From Anaerostipes sp. (GTDB lineage Bacteria > Bacillota > Clostridia > Lachnospirales > Lachnospiraceae): a stretch of DNA of 53,621 nucleotides. The notes below the pieces were generated by a model. That model was not told the DNA's origin. It ran no database searches and worked only from the letters and a program-made list of their open reading frames with translations. How positions within the stretch are numbered: the stretch's first letter is position 1; each line of letters starts with the position of its first letter. Positions 16,699-24,550 of the stretch are shown here, piece by piece. The translations under genes were made by a program, and so were the position numbers. The stretch is taken from contig JAQVEG010000013.1 in NCBI GenBank assembly GCA_028697725.1, positions 1 through 53,621 of the forward strand, in the 5' to 3' direction.

Positions 16699-17889
16699 AT
16701 GATTATAAAACCAAAAGTAAAAGAATTTCTATGTTTAACAGCTCATCCAGAAGGATGTAAGAAGAATATAGAAAATCAAGTGAGATATGTAAAAGAGAAC
16801 ATGACGGATTACAATGGTCCTAAAAAAGTGTTAGTAATTGGTTCTTCTACAGGATATGGACTAGCTTCAAGAATTGTTGCTGGATTTGGATGTAAGGCGG
16901 ATACAATTGGTGTTATGTTTGAAAAACCTTCCAATGGGAAGAGAACCGCGTCTGCAGGCTGGTATAATACAGCTGCGTTTGAGGAATTTGCAAAGAAAGA
17001 TGGACAGTACGCAAAGACATTTAATGGAGATGCTTTTTCTAAAAGTGTAAAAGAAGAAGTCATTGAGACAATCAAAAAGGATTTTGGAAAAGTTGATATG
17101 GTGATTTATAGTCTTGCAGCACCAAGACGAACAGTGGAAGATGGAACTACATATCAATCTGTACTTAAGACAACAGGAAAGTCATTTACTAACAAGAATT
17201 TAGATTTAAAAGATAATACCCTTGGTGAGAGAACATTAGAGCCAGCCAATGATGACGAAGTACAGTCTACTGTAAAAGTTATGGGTGGAGAAGACTGGAT
17301 GGACTGGATGAAAGCATTGGTTGATGCAGATGCAATTGAAGATGGTGCAACAACGCTTGCATATTCATACATTGGACCAGAGCTTACGTATCCTATTTAT
17401 TTTGATGGAACCATTGGTCAGGCAAAGAAGCATTTACATGCAACAGCAAAAGAAATTACAAAAGCTTTTGAAGAGAAAGGAATCAAAGGATTTGTTTCTG
17501 TGAATAAAGCCCTTGTGACACAATCAAGTTCAGCAATTCCTATTGTGCCTCTATATATGGCGATTTTATATAAAGTCATGAAGGAGCAGGGAAACCACGA
17601 AGGATGTATAGAGCAGATTACTCGATTATTTACAGATAGAGATATTTTAAATAACACAGTTGTTGATAAAGACGGATTGATACGTTTAGATGATTTGGAG
17701 CTATCTAAAGAGGTTCAAGACGAAGTCAATAGAAGATGGGAATTAGTGAATGCTGATAATCTTGCAGAGATTGCAGATGTTCCTGGCTATTGGGAAGATT
17801 TTTATCATATGTTTGGATTCCAGATTGACGACGTGAATTATGAAGAAGATTTAGAGCCAGTCGTTAATATTCCAAGTGTAGAAGCATAA
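16699..17889 (+). CDS. fabV: FabV-type enoyl-ACP reductase / trans-2-enoyl-CoA reductase
   Basis: A 396-aa member of the FabV/TER branch of short-chain reductases. Visible are the nucleotide-binding region VIGSSTGYGLASRI, the YSLAAPRR segment, and the active-site Tyr/Lys pair in YIGPELTYPIYFDGTIGQAK followed by KHL. It reduces the trans-2 double bond with NAD(P)H, either in fatty acid synthesis or, as TER, in butyrate-type CoA metabolism; sequence alone does not decide. The ATG at 16699 is chosen because AAAGGAG (16684-16690) precedes it. FabV enzymes are typically triclosan tolerant. Monocistronic. Confidence 0.95.
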   Translation: MIIKPKVKEFLCLTAHPEGCKKNIENQVRYVKENMTDYNGPKKVLVIGSSTGYGLASRIVAGFGCKADTIGVMFEKPSNGKRTASAGWYNTAAFEEFAKKDGQYAKTFNGDAFSKSVKEEVIETIKKDFGKVDMVIYSLAAPRRTVEDGTTYQSVLKTTGKSFTNKNLDLKDNTLGERTLEPANDDEVQSTVKVMGGEDWMDWMKALVDADAIEDGATTLAYSYIGPELTYPIYFDGTIGQAKKHLHATAKEITKAFEEKGIKGFVSVNKALVTQSSSAIPIVPLYMAILYKVMKEQGNHEGCIEQITRLFTDRDILNNTVVDKDGLIRLDDLELSKEVQDEVNRRWELVNADNLAEIADVPGYWEDFYHMFGFQIDDVNYEEDLEPVVNIPSVEA

Positions 17890-17906
17890 AATAAGAACAG
17901 AGTTTA

Positions 17907-17938
17907 AGAAAGGCAGTTCTATGGAGCTGCTTTCTTTT
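17907..17938 (+). terminator. Terminator of fabV
   Basis: An 11-12-bp imperfect stem (AGAAAGGCAGTTC with GAGCTGCTTTCT, one bulge) with a T-rich end. Confidence 0.7.
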
Positions 17939-17955
17939 GTGCCTTAGAGGTGTAT

Positions 17956-19107
17956 ATGAAAAAAGAAGTTTTAATAAAAAAATATAATAATTACATTGTA
18001 AGTGCGTTGCTTTATGAGGGAAATATAGTAGAATTTGATGTAAAAGATACAAATGAAATAAGCGAAATTGGAAATATATATACTGGGAAGATCAAGAATA
18101 TTGTGAAGAATATTCAAGGAGCATTTGTTGAAATCAAAGATAAGCAGCTTTGTTTTTATCCGCTGGATGAATGCCAGAAGAGAGATAAATTAAAAATAGA
18201 TGATGAAATACTTGTTCAAATTAAAAAAGATGGAACAAAAGAAAAAAAGCCTTTAGTGACAGAAAATATTGAATTAAGTGGACAATATCTGGTTTTAACA
18301 GGGAATAAAAGCTTTGTTGGAATTTCCAATAAAATTACGTCTAAAAAAACGAAACAGCATCTAAAAGAGCTATGTATGCCTTATGTGAAAGATGAGTTTG
18401 GATTTATTGTCAGAACCAGTGCTGAGAATGTATCAGAAGAAATTTTGATAGAAGAGATGAAGGCATTAACATTAAAATATGAAAAATTGATACAAAAACT
18501 TGAATATTTAACACCTTTTCAATATGTTGGTTCCAGCCAGAGTGAAGAATTGAATATGGCATTTGATCTTTATCCAGGGCAGGTGGAACAAATTATAACA
18601 GATAATGAAGAAATTGCTCATTTATATGAAGAGAGTGGATATAAGGTACACCTATTAAATGAGAAGGACAATGCGATAAATCGGATTTACCGAATGAAAC
18701 ATATATTAAGCGAGGCAATGAGTCAAAAAGTATGGCTTAAATCTGGAGGATTTCTGGTGATTCAAAAGACAGAAGCAATGTATGTGATTGATGTAAATTC
18801 TGGAAAGTCCATTGGAAAAGGAAAGAAAGAGAAGCATATCATTAAGATTAATCAAGAGGCAGCAAAAGAGATTGCAAGACAGATGAGACTTAGAAATATG
18901 TCGGGCATTATTATGATTGATTTTATTGATATGAAGACAACGGAATCAGAAAATGAATTACTGAAAATCTTTTCTTCTTATACAAAAGATGATTCAAAGA
19001 AAGTTACAGTCTTGGATATAACACAGCTTGGAATTATGGAAGTTACGAGAAAGAAAGAAAAGGTTTCTCTCATTGAAACAAATCTGAAAAATATATTGAC
19101 AGATTAG
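17956..19107 (+). CDS. rng: RNase E/G family endoribonuclease lacking the Zn-link
   Basis: A 383-aa protein with an S1-like RNA-binding region (GNIYTGKIKNIVKNIQGAFVEI is split here into GNIYTGKI and GAFVEI, about 39-60) and the RNase E/G catalytic domain. The two magnesium aspartates are in VIDVNSGKS (D279) and MIDFIDMK (D322). The protein ends just after EVTRKKEKVSL and has no CPxC zinc-link motif, which normally follows and supports dimerisation. It probably still processes rRNA or mRNA, but with altered assembly. ATG 17956 follows AGAGG closely; an upstream GTG overlaps that site. The L21 promoter lies over its last codons. Confidence 0.9.
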   Translation: MKKEVLIKKYNNYIVSALLYEGNIVEFDVKDTNEISEIGNIYTGKIKNIVKNIQGAFVEIKDKQLCFYPLDECQKRDKLKIDDEILVQIKKDGTKEKKPLVTENIELSGQYLVLTGNKSFVGISNKITSKKTKQHLKELCMPYVKDEFGFIVRTSAENVSEEILIEEMKALTLKYEKLIQKLEYLTPFQYVGSSQSEELNMAFDLYPGQVEQIITDNEEIAHLYEESGYKVHLLNEKDNAINRIYRMKHILSEAMSQKVWLKSGGFLVIQKTEAMYVIDVNSGKSIGKGKKEKHIIKINQEAAKEIARQMRLRNMSGIIMIDFIDMKTTESENELLKIFSSYTKDDSKKVTVLDITQLGIMEVTRKKEKVSLIETNLKNILTD

Positions 19108-19124
19108 GGCGAGGTTGTTATAAT
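19096..19124 (+). promoter_or_regulatory. Consensus promoter of the rplU operon, inside the rng 3' end
   Basis: TTGACA (19096-19101), 17 bp, TATAAT (19119-19124): exact consensus. The -35 overlaps the last codons and stop of rng. Confidence 0.85.
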
Positions 19125-19130
19125 GTTTGA

Positions 19131-19207
19131 GTATGCCGCACAGCGAGGTTTAAGTATTCAATTGGGAATCACCATAGCTGGCGAGAATTATGATAGGAGG
19201 AACTACT
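19131..19207 (+). ncRNA. Probable L21 leader (ribosomal protein autoregulatory RNA)
   Basis: About 75 nt of untranslated leader lie between the predicted start of transcription and rplU. It contains GCCGCACAGCGAGG and CACC-AGCTGGCGAG segments, in the position and style of the Firmicute L21 leader (Rfam L21_leader). Such leaders are thought to bind L21 or another operon protein and repress translation. I could not fold it against the covariance model. Confidence 0.6.
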
Positions 19208-19516
19208 ATGTACGCAATTATTGCAACTGGTGGAAAACAGTACAAAGTTAGCGAAGGCGATGTAATCAAAGTTGAAAAGCTTGATGCTGAAGTTGGAGCT
19301 AAGATTACATTTGACCAAGTTTTATTAGTTGGTGGAGATGATGTTAAAGTTGGAACACCTACTGTTGATGGAGCTAAGGTTGAAGCTAGTGTTGTTAGCG
19401 AAGGTAAAGGTAAGAAAGTTATCATTTATAAGTATAAGAGAAAAACTGGTTACCACAAGAAAAACGGTCACAGACAATTATTTACACAAGTAAAGATTGA
19501 CAGTATCGTTGGTTAA
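19208..19516 (+). CDS. rplU: 50S ribosomal protein L21
   Basis: A 102-aa large-subunit protein starting [14 protein letters not shown], with the usual [16 protein letters not shown].. C-terminal 23S rRNA-binding stretch. The ATG at 19208 is preceded by AGGAGG (19196-19201); the longer frame from 19190 is not supported. First gene of the rplU-prp-rpmA operon. Confidence 0.97.
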   Translation: MYAIIATGGKQYKVSEGDVIKVEKLDAEVGAKITFDQVLLVGGDDVKVGTPTVDGAKVEASVVSEGKGKKVIIYKYKRKTGYHKKNGHRQLFTQVKIDSIVG

Positions 19517-19532
19517 TTTATAGGGTAGAGTT

Positions 19533-19862
19533 ATGACAAATATAACATTCTATCAAGACCATTTAGGAGTGATTCACTCACTAAAGGCAGAGGATCATGC
19601 AGGATTTGCAGAAGAGGGACAAGATATTGTCTGTGCTGCAGTTTCGGTGCTGATCACAAATTTTGTGAATTCTTTGGAGCAGCTTGCCAGTATCAAACCA
19701 CAGGTTGGGATGCAGGAAGGCGAAGATGTAGAGATACATGTGGTGTTTCCAGAAGAATTAACAGATCAAGGCAAATTATTACTTGATTCATTTATTTTAG
19801 GACTTACGTACCTAGAACATGAATATCAAAGTTATGTAAAAGTAATCTACGAGGAGGTGTAA
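19533..19862 (+). CDS. prp: Ribosomal-processing cysteine protease Prp
   Basis: A 109-aa cysteine protease with the catalytic His and Cys in [18 protein letters not shown] (about residues 23-40). Prp removes the N-terminal extension of L27, an essential step in Firmicutes. It lies between rplU and rpmA, the standard place. The substrate gene immediately downstream carries the expected cleavage motif. Confidence 0.96.
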   Translation: MTNITFYQDHLGVIHSLKAEDHAGFAEEGQDIVCAAVSVLITNFVNSLEQLASIKPQVGMQEGEDVEIHVVFPEELTDQGKLLLDSFILGLTYLEHEYQSYVKVIYEEV

Positions 19863-19866
19863 CAAG

Positions 19867-20148
19867 ATGATGAAAATGAACCTTCAATTATTCGCTCATA
19901 AAAAGGGAATGGGTTCTACAAAGAATGGTAGAGATTCTGAATCTAAGAGATTAGGTGCAAAAAGAGCAGATGGACAATTTGTAAAAGCTGGTAATATTCT
20001 TTACAGACAACGTGGAACTAAGATTCACCCAGGTGTTAACGTAGGACGCGGTGGAGACGATACATTATTCGCATTAGTTGACGGAGTTGTACGTTTTGAA
20101 AGAAAAGGTAGAGATAAGAAACAATGTTCTGTACATCCAGTAGCATAA
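19867..20148 (+). CDS. rpmA: 50S ribosomal protein L27 with cleavable N-terminus
   Basis: A 93-aa protein; the start MMKMNLQLF precedes [21 protein letters not shown], so Prp should cut after LQLF to expose AHKKG, the tail that reaches the peptidyl-transferase centre. AGGAGG lies upstream. Three nearby ATG codons (19867, 19870, 19876) could start translation; the first is taken. Confidence 0.97.
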   Translation: MMKMNLQLFAHKKGMGSTKNGRDSESKRLGAKRADGQFVKAGNILYRQRGTKIHPGVNVGRGGDDTLFALVDGVVRFERKGRDKKQCSVHPVA

Positions 20149-20191
20149 TTGCGAACTGTTTTAGGTGTTAGAATAGAAACGAGTATTTTAG

Positions 20192-20221
20192 CGGCTTCAA
20201 ATGCATATTTGAAGCCGTTTT
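20192..20221 (+). terminator. Terminator of the rplU-prp-rpmA operon
   Basis: An 11-bp perfect stem (20192-20202 with 20207-20217) with a GCAT loop and a short T tract. Confidence 0.75.
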
Positions 20222-20250
20222 ACTTTGTATAAAAAAGGAAGGACAATATA

Positions 20251-21534
20251 ATGTTTGCAGATAGAGCCAATATATTAATTAAATCCGGAAAAGGTGGAGA
20301 TGGACATGTAAGTTTCCGCCGAGAACTTTATGTGCCAAATGGTGGTCCAGATGGTGGAGATGGTGGAAGAGGTGGAGATGTTATCTTTGTTGTTGACGAA
20401 GGTATCAATACACTTTCTGATTATCGACACAAACGCAAGTTTAAAGCTGGCGATGGACAAGAAGGTGGAAAGAAAAAATGTCATGGTGCCAATGGTGCAG
20501 ACATTATATTAAAAGTTCCTGCTGGGACTGTAATTAAGGAAAAAGAATCTGGAAAAGTAATTCTAGATATGTCAAATAAAACAGAGCCAGTTGTATTACT
20601 TAAAGGTGGAAATGGTGGAAAAGGGAATCAGCATTATGCAACCCCTACCATGCAGGCACCAAAGTATGCACAACCAGGTGGAAAAGCACAAGAAATTGAA
20701 GTTGTTTTAGAATTAAAAGTAATTGCGGACGTTGGATTAGTAGGATTTCCTAATGTAGGAAAGTCAACATTTTTATCCAGAGTTACCAATGCAAATCCTA
20801 AAATTGCAAATTATCATTTTACAACATTGAATCCAAATCTTGGAGTTGTGGATCTTGCAGAAGGAAAAGGATTTGTTATCGCAGATATTCCTGGAATCAT
20901 CGAGGGTGCCTCTGAAGGGGTAGGACTTGGATTTGAATTTTTGCGACACATTGAAAGAACAAAGGTTATGATTCATTTTGTGGATGCAGCATCTGTAGAA
21001 GGAAGAGATCCAATTGCAGATATTCATGCAATTAACGATGAATTAAAGGCCTATAATGAAGATATTTTAAAACGCCCACAAGTGATTGCAGCTAATAAAA
21101 TTGATGCCATGAGTGAAGAAGATTGTGTAGCTATGGTAGAGTTGTTAGAAGATGAATTTGGAAAAGATGGAGTTAAAGTATTTCCGATTTCAGCAGTCAG
21201 CGGAAAAGGCGTAAAGGAATTGTTGTGGCATGTTCAGGGATTATTAGAAAGTTTACCTGAGGGAGCAACAGAATTTGAACAAGAATATGAATTAGAATTC
21301 CAAGGAGAAGAAGGCGGTATTATTGTTGAGAATCCAGAAGAAGGTATTTTCACACTTGAAGGCCCTAAAATTGACCGAATGCTTGGTTATACAAATCTTG
21401 AATCAGAAAAGGGATTTGATTTCTTCCAAAAGTTCCTTAAGAGAAATGGAATTATTGATCAACTAAAGGAAATGGGAATCGAAGAAGGCGATACAGTAAA
21501 GGTCTACGATTTGGAATTTGATTATTATATATAG
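20251..21534 (+). CDS. obgE: GTPase Obg
   Basis: A 427-aa ribosome-associated GTPase. The glycine-rich Obg fold fills residues 1-157, the G domain has G1 GFPNVGKST, switch/G3 ADIPGIIEGASEG and G4 AANKID, and the C-terminal OCT domain (about 345-427) is present. It acts in 50S assembly and stress signalling. First of a tight five-gene run with yhbY, nadD, yqeK and rsfS (gaps of 9 to 12 bp and one overlap). Confidence 0.97.
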   Translation: MFADRANILIKSGKGGDGHVSFRRELYVPNGGPDGGDGGRGGDVIFVVDEGINTLSDYRHKRKFKAGDGQEGGKKKCHGANGADIILKVPAGTVIKEKESGKVILDMSNKTEPVVLLKGGNGGKGNQHYATPTMQAPKYAQPGGKAQEIEVVLELKVIADVGLVGFPNVGKSTFLSRVTNANPKIANYHFTTLNPNLGVVDLAEGKGFVIADIPGIIEGASEGVGLGFEFLRHIERTKVMIHFVDAASVEGRDPIADIHAINDELKAYNEDILKRPQVIAANKIDAMSEEDCVAMVELLEDEFGKDGVKVFPISAVSGKGVKELLWHVQGLLESLPEGATEFEQEYELEFQGEEGGIIVENPEEGIFTLEGPKIDRMLGYTNLESEKGFDFFQKFLKRNGIIDQLKEMGIEEGDTVKVYDLEFDYYI

Positions 21535-21543
21535 GAGGTTACA

Positions 21544-21834
21544 ATGACAAGTAAACAAAGAGCATATTTAAAAAGTTTGGCAATGAAGATTCAGCCTATT
21601 TTTAATGTAGGAAAGGGAAGTCTTTCACCAGAATTAATTGAAGGAATTCGTGAGGCAATTGATGCAAGAGAATTAATTAAAATTTCTGTATTACAGAACT
21701 GCAATGACGATGCCAATGAATTAGCCAATATGATTGCAGAGAGAACAAGATCTCAAGTAGTACAAGTAATTGGAAAAAAGATTGTTTTATATAAAGAATC
21801 AAGAGATCACAAAAAAATTGAATTACCTAAATAA
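21544..21834 (+). CDS. yhbY: YhbY family RNA-binding protein (CRM domain)
   Basis: A 96-aa CRM-domain protein, starting MTSKQRAYLKSLA and containing the IFNVGKGSLS GxxG-type loop. It associates with pre-50S subunits. AGGAGG precedes the ATG, 9 bp after obgE. Confidence 0.94.
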   Translation: MTSKQRAYLKSLAMKIQPIFNVGKGSLSPELIEGIREAIDARELIKISVLQNCNDDANELANMIAERTRSQVVQVIGKKIVLYKESRDHKKIELPK

Positions 21835-21846
21835 TCGAGGTGTGAG

Positions 21847-22464
21847 ATGAGAAGAATTGGAATATTAGGTGGGACCTTTAATCCAATTCATGTGGGACAC
21901 TTAATTATGGGACAGTGTGCTGGAGAGGTATTTGAATTAGAAAAAGTTCTTGTTATGCCAACAAAGAATCCAGAATACAAAGAAATCACGAAAAACGTTT
22001 CAGAAGAAGATCGCGTTCGTATGATTCAACTTGCAATTGAAGGACACCCATTTTTTGAACTATCCCAGCTTGAATTGCAAAGAGAAGGTTATACTTATAC
22101 AGCAGACACATTGGAAATATTAACAAAAGAGTATTCTGATACAAAATTTTATTTTATTATGGGAGCAGATTCTTTGTACCAGATTGAGTCGTGGAAACAA
22201 CCAGAAAAGATTTTATCTTTAGCGACAATCGTTGTTGCTTCGCGGAATGATTCCATGCGTGCCTTAAATGATCAAATTGATTATATTCAAGGCAAATACG
22301 ACGCAGAGATTTATCATTTAGACAGCCCTAGCTTAGAAATATCATCCAATGATATTAGAAGAAGAGTCGGGGAAGGAAAAAGTATACGTTACTATGTTCC
22401 CAAAAGAGTTCGTCAATATATAGAGGATAATCATTTGTATGAAAGAAAAAGAAATTCAAAATAA
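21847..22464 (+). CDS. nadD: Nicotinate-nucleotide adenylyltransferase
   Basis: A 205-aa nucleotidyltransferase that makes nicotinate adenine dinucleotide from nicotinate mononucleotide and ATP. Signature GGTFNPIHVGHL at the N-terminus and SSNDIRRRV near the C-terminus are intact, as is MGADSLYQIESWKQPE. Its end overlaps yqeK by 26 bp. Confidence 0.96.
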   Translation: MRRIGILGGTFNPIHVGHLIMGQCAGEVFELEKVLVMPTKNPEYKEITKNVSEEDRVRMIQLAIEGHPFFELSQLELQREGYTYTADTLEILTKEYSDTKFYFIMGADSLYQIESWKQPEKILSLATIVVASRNDSMRALNDQIDYIQGKYDAEIYHLDSPSLEISSNDIRRRVGEGKSIRYYVPKRVRQYIEDNHLYERKRNSK

Positions 22465-22996
22465 ATTACAAAGTATATTAGGAAAAAACAGATATGAACA
22501 TACATTAGGTGTGGCATATACAGCTGCGGCAATGGCTATGAATTATGATGAAGATATAGATAGTGCTTATTTGGCTGGATTGTTACATGATTGTGCAAAG
22601 GGTTACACCATTGAGCGACAGATGGAACTATGCTGTAAATATGGCATAGCAATCACAGATGGTATGGCACAAAGTCCTCAAATCATTCATCAGAGCCTTG
22701 GAAGTGTTCTGGCTAACAAAGTATACCAGGTGGAAGATCAAAGGATATGTGACGCCATTGAGGTGCATACAACAGGAAAACCCAATATGACATTATTAGA
22801 TAAGATTATTTTTATTTCTGATTATATTGAACCTAATCGCCCTATGATTGAGGGGTTAGCAAAAGCTAGAAAGCTTGCTTTTCATAATATTGATCAATGC
22901 ATGGTACATATATTAAAGAGTACCATTGATTATTTGAAACAATCAGGAAAGAGTTTAGATTCAAGTACCGTAGAGACATATAATTATTATAAGTAG
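22439..22996 (+). CDS. yqeK: YqeK family HD hydrolase (Ap4A hydrolase)
   Basis: A 185-aa HD-domain protein with H/HD metal ligands in YEHTLGVAYTA, GLLHDCAKG and IHQSLGS, and later DKIIFISDYIEPNR. Family members cleave diadenosine tetraphosphate symmetrically. Placed between nadD and rsfS as in most Firmicutes. It starts inside nadD. Confidence 0.94.
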   Translation: MKEKEIQNKLQSILGKNRYEHTLGVAYTAAAMAMNYDEDIDSAYLAGLLHDCAKGYTIERQMELCCKYGIAITDGMAQSPQIIHQSLGSVLANKVYQVEDQRICDAIEVHTTGKPNMTLLDKIIFISDYIEPNRPMIEGLAKARKLAFHNIDQCMVHILKSTIDYLKQSGKSLDSSTVETYNYYK

Positions 22997-23005
22997 GAGA
23001 GTAGT

Positions 23006-23347
23006 ATGGAACAATCACTTAAAATGGTAAAACTTGTTTATGATGCGTTAGATAAGAAGTTAGCCGAAGATATACAGATTATTGATATTAGAAAAGTATC
23101 AGTAATCGCAGATTATTTTATCATTGCAACAGGGAAGAATAAAAATCATGTACAGACATTGATTGATGATTCTCAAGAGGCTCTTGAAACAGCAGGATTC
23201 AAAATGAGAGAAATGGAAGGATATCGAAATGGTTCATGGATTCTTATGGACTTTGGTGATATTGTAGTTCATATTTTTGATGAAGAAAGTCGTAATTTTT
23301 ATGACTTAGAACGTATCTGGAAAGATGGTAAAATAGTAACCATGTAA
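23006..23347 (+). CDS. rsfS: Ribosome silencing factor
   Basis: A 113-aa protein that binds L14 and blocks subunit joining in starvation. Key blocks: DIRKVSVIADYFIIATG, EGYRNGSWILMDFGDIVVHIF is seen as GSWILMDFGDIVVHIF, and FYDLERIWKDG. Ends the obgE operon before a strong terminator. Confidence 0.96.
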   Translation: MEQSLKMVKLVYDALDKKLAEDIQIIDIRKVSVIADYFIIATGKNKNHVQTLIDDSQEALETAGFKMREMEGYRNGSWILMDFGDIVVHIFDEESRNFYDLERIWKDGKIVTM

Positions 23348-23351
23348 AAAT

Positions 23352-23392
23352 AAAAAAGCTATTCTGTGAAATTCATAGAATAGCTTTTTTTT
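23352..23392. terminator. Bidirectional terminator between rsfS and lexA
   Basis: A stem of 14 bp or more (23352-23365 with 23377-23390) with A-rich and T-rich arms serves both convergent genes; its T tract reaches the lexA stop codon. Confidence 0.85.
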
Positions 23393-24008
23393 ATATCATA
23401 CTGCGGTAAAGTCCAATGACTTTTCCTAAAATATCTACGTGGGAAACAATAATCGGCTCCATGTAGTCGTTTTCAGGCTGTAACCGAAAATGACCATCTT
23501 CCTTAAAGAATCTTTTTACAGTAACAGAATCGTCAATTAATGCTACCACAATATCGTTATTGGCAGCAGATGAAGCTTCTTCTACAATAATCATGTCTCC
23601 ATCATAAATACCAATATTAATCATACTGTCGCCCTTTACATGCAACATAAAAGTAGCACGCTTTCCGATGAATTCAGGAAGTACAGGGAAATAATCTTCA
23701 ATATTCTGTACAGCTAAAATAGGTTCTCCAGCAGTGACTGTTCCAACGATAGGGATATTCGTAATCTCTCTTCTTGCCAAAGCAAAATCATCATCAAGTA
23801 TCTCGATGGTTCGTGGTTTTGTTGGATCCCTTTTAATATACCCCTTCTTTTCCAATGATTCTAAATGGGCATGAACGGAAGAAGTAGACTTAAGATGTAC
23901 GGCACTGCAGATCTCTCGAACAGAAGGAGGAAACCCTCGTTCTAATATCTGTGACTTTATGTATTCTAATATCTCTTCTTGTTTTGTGGTCAATTCTAAT
24001 TTCGACAT
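23391..24008 (-). CDS. lexA: SOS repressor LexA
   Basis: A 205-aa repressor. The winged helix-turn-helix is at about 1-65; the self-cleavage site is A93-G94 in VTAGEP, with catalytic Ser128 (GDSM) and Lys165 (VTVKRF). RecA-filament contact triggers autocleavage. It is divergent from a LysM gene, and SOS-box-like sites fill the space between them, so it likely represses both itself and the neighbour. Confidence 0.97.
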   Translation of the reverse strand: MSKLELTTKQEEILEYIKSQILERGFPPSVREICSAVHLKSTSSVHAHLESLEKKGYIKRDPTKPRTIEILDDDFALARREITNIPIVGTVTAGEPILAVQNIEDYFPVLPEFIGKRATFMLHVKGDSMINIGIYDGDMIIVEEASSAANNDIVVALIDDSVTVKRFFKEDGHFRLQPENDYMEPIIVSHVDILGKVIGLYRSMI

Positions 24009-24054
24009 AGAAACCTCCTTTTGTATTATCTATATCATACCACATCTGGAAAAG

Positions 24055-24145
24055 AAAACAAGTGTTCCGAACAAATTTTCGACAAAAGGTTGACAAACGA
24101 ATGTTCGGGTAATATAATAAGGACATAAAGAAAAACAAATGTTCG
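24055..24145. promoter_or_regulatory. Four LexA (SOS) box-like sites
   Basis: Using the Firmicute consensus CGAAC-N4-GTTCG as guide, candidates are at 24055-24068, 24068-24081, 24094-24107 (minus-strand reading CGAACATTCGTTTG) and 24132-24145. Each matches about 12 of 14 positions. The third lies between the -35 and -10 of the plus-strand promoter. Confidence 0.75.
24090..24118 (+). promoter_or_regulatory. Consensus SOS-controlled promoter of the LysM gene
   Basis: TTGACA (24090-24095), 17 bp, TATAAT (24113-24118), an exact consensus promoter with an SOS box in its spacer. Such a strong promoter must be repressed in normal growth. Confidence 0.85.
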
Positions 24146-24164
24146 ATTAATGGAGGTAAGGGAT

Positions 24165-24473
24165 ATGAGAATATATAAGTGTAGAATAAAACTATTTTTG
24201 TTTGGTGTCGTAGTGATGTTATTTATTGCTGGAGGATTATTTATCCATGGGAATTCAGTTGTTGGAGCTGATTCAGCAAAGAAAAAGTGCTTTAAAAGTG
24301 TCCAGATTCAAGATGGAGATACTTTATGGTCAATAGCAAAGAAACACATAACAGATGAGTATAGCACAGTGAATGATTATGTAGAAGAAGTATGTGAAGC
24401 GAATCATATTGGCGCCGATGATATTACAGAAGGAATGTACATTGTAATTCCCTATTATGCAGCGAAGGCTTAA
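24165..24473 (+). CDS. YneA-like LysM protein, SOS cell-division inhibitor
   Basis: A 102-aa protein with one N-terminal membrane segment (about 9-29) and an extracellular LysM domain (VQIQDGDTLWSIAKKH to the IVIPYY end). This layout and its place opposite lexA match Bacillus YneA, which delays septation during DNA damage. Sequence similarity outside LysM is low in this family, so the role is inferred from synteny. The ATG at 24165 follows GGAGG; the ATG at 24150 contains that site and is unlikely. Confidence 0.85.
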   Translation: MRIYKCRIKLFLFGVVVMLFIAGGLFIHGNSVVGADSAKKKCFKSVQIQDGDTLWSIAKKHITDEYSTVNDYVEEVCEANHIGADDITEGMYIVIPYYAAKA

Positions 24474-24499
24474 CTGTAAGTTTTTTCATTGAAATTGAA

Positions 24500-24532
24500 A
24501 AAGGATGTGTAGATTTGACTACACATCCTTTT
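24500..24532. terminator. Bidirectional terminator
   Basis: A 13-bp stem (24500-24512 with 24519-24531), A-rich on the left and T-rich on the right, separates the LysM gene and the first amidase. Confidence 0.85.
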
Positions 24533-24550
24533 ATGAATCATTTCTATATT

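Noticed and set aside
23890-24138. 82-aa minus-strand frame over the lexA start and SOS region.
   Set aside because: It overlaps the lexA N-terminal codons in another frame and crosses promoters; no ribosome site.
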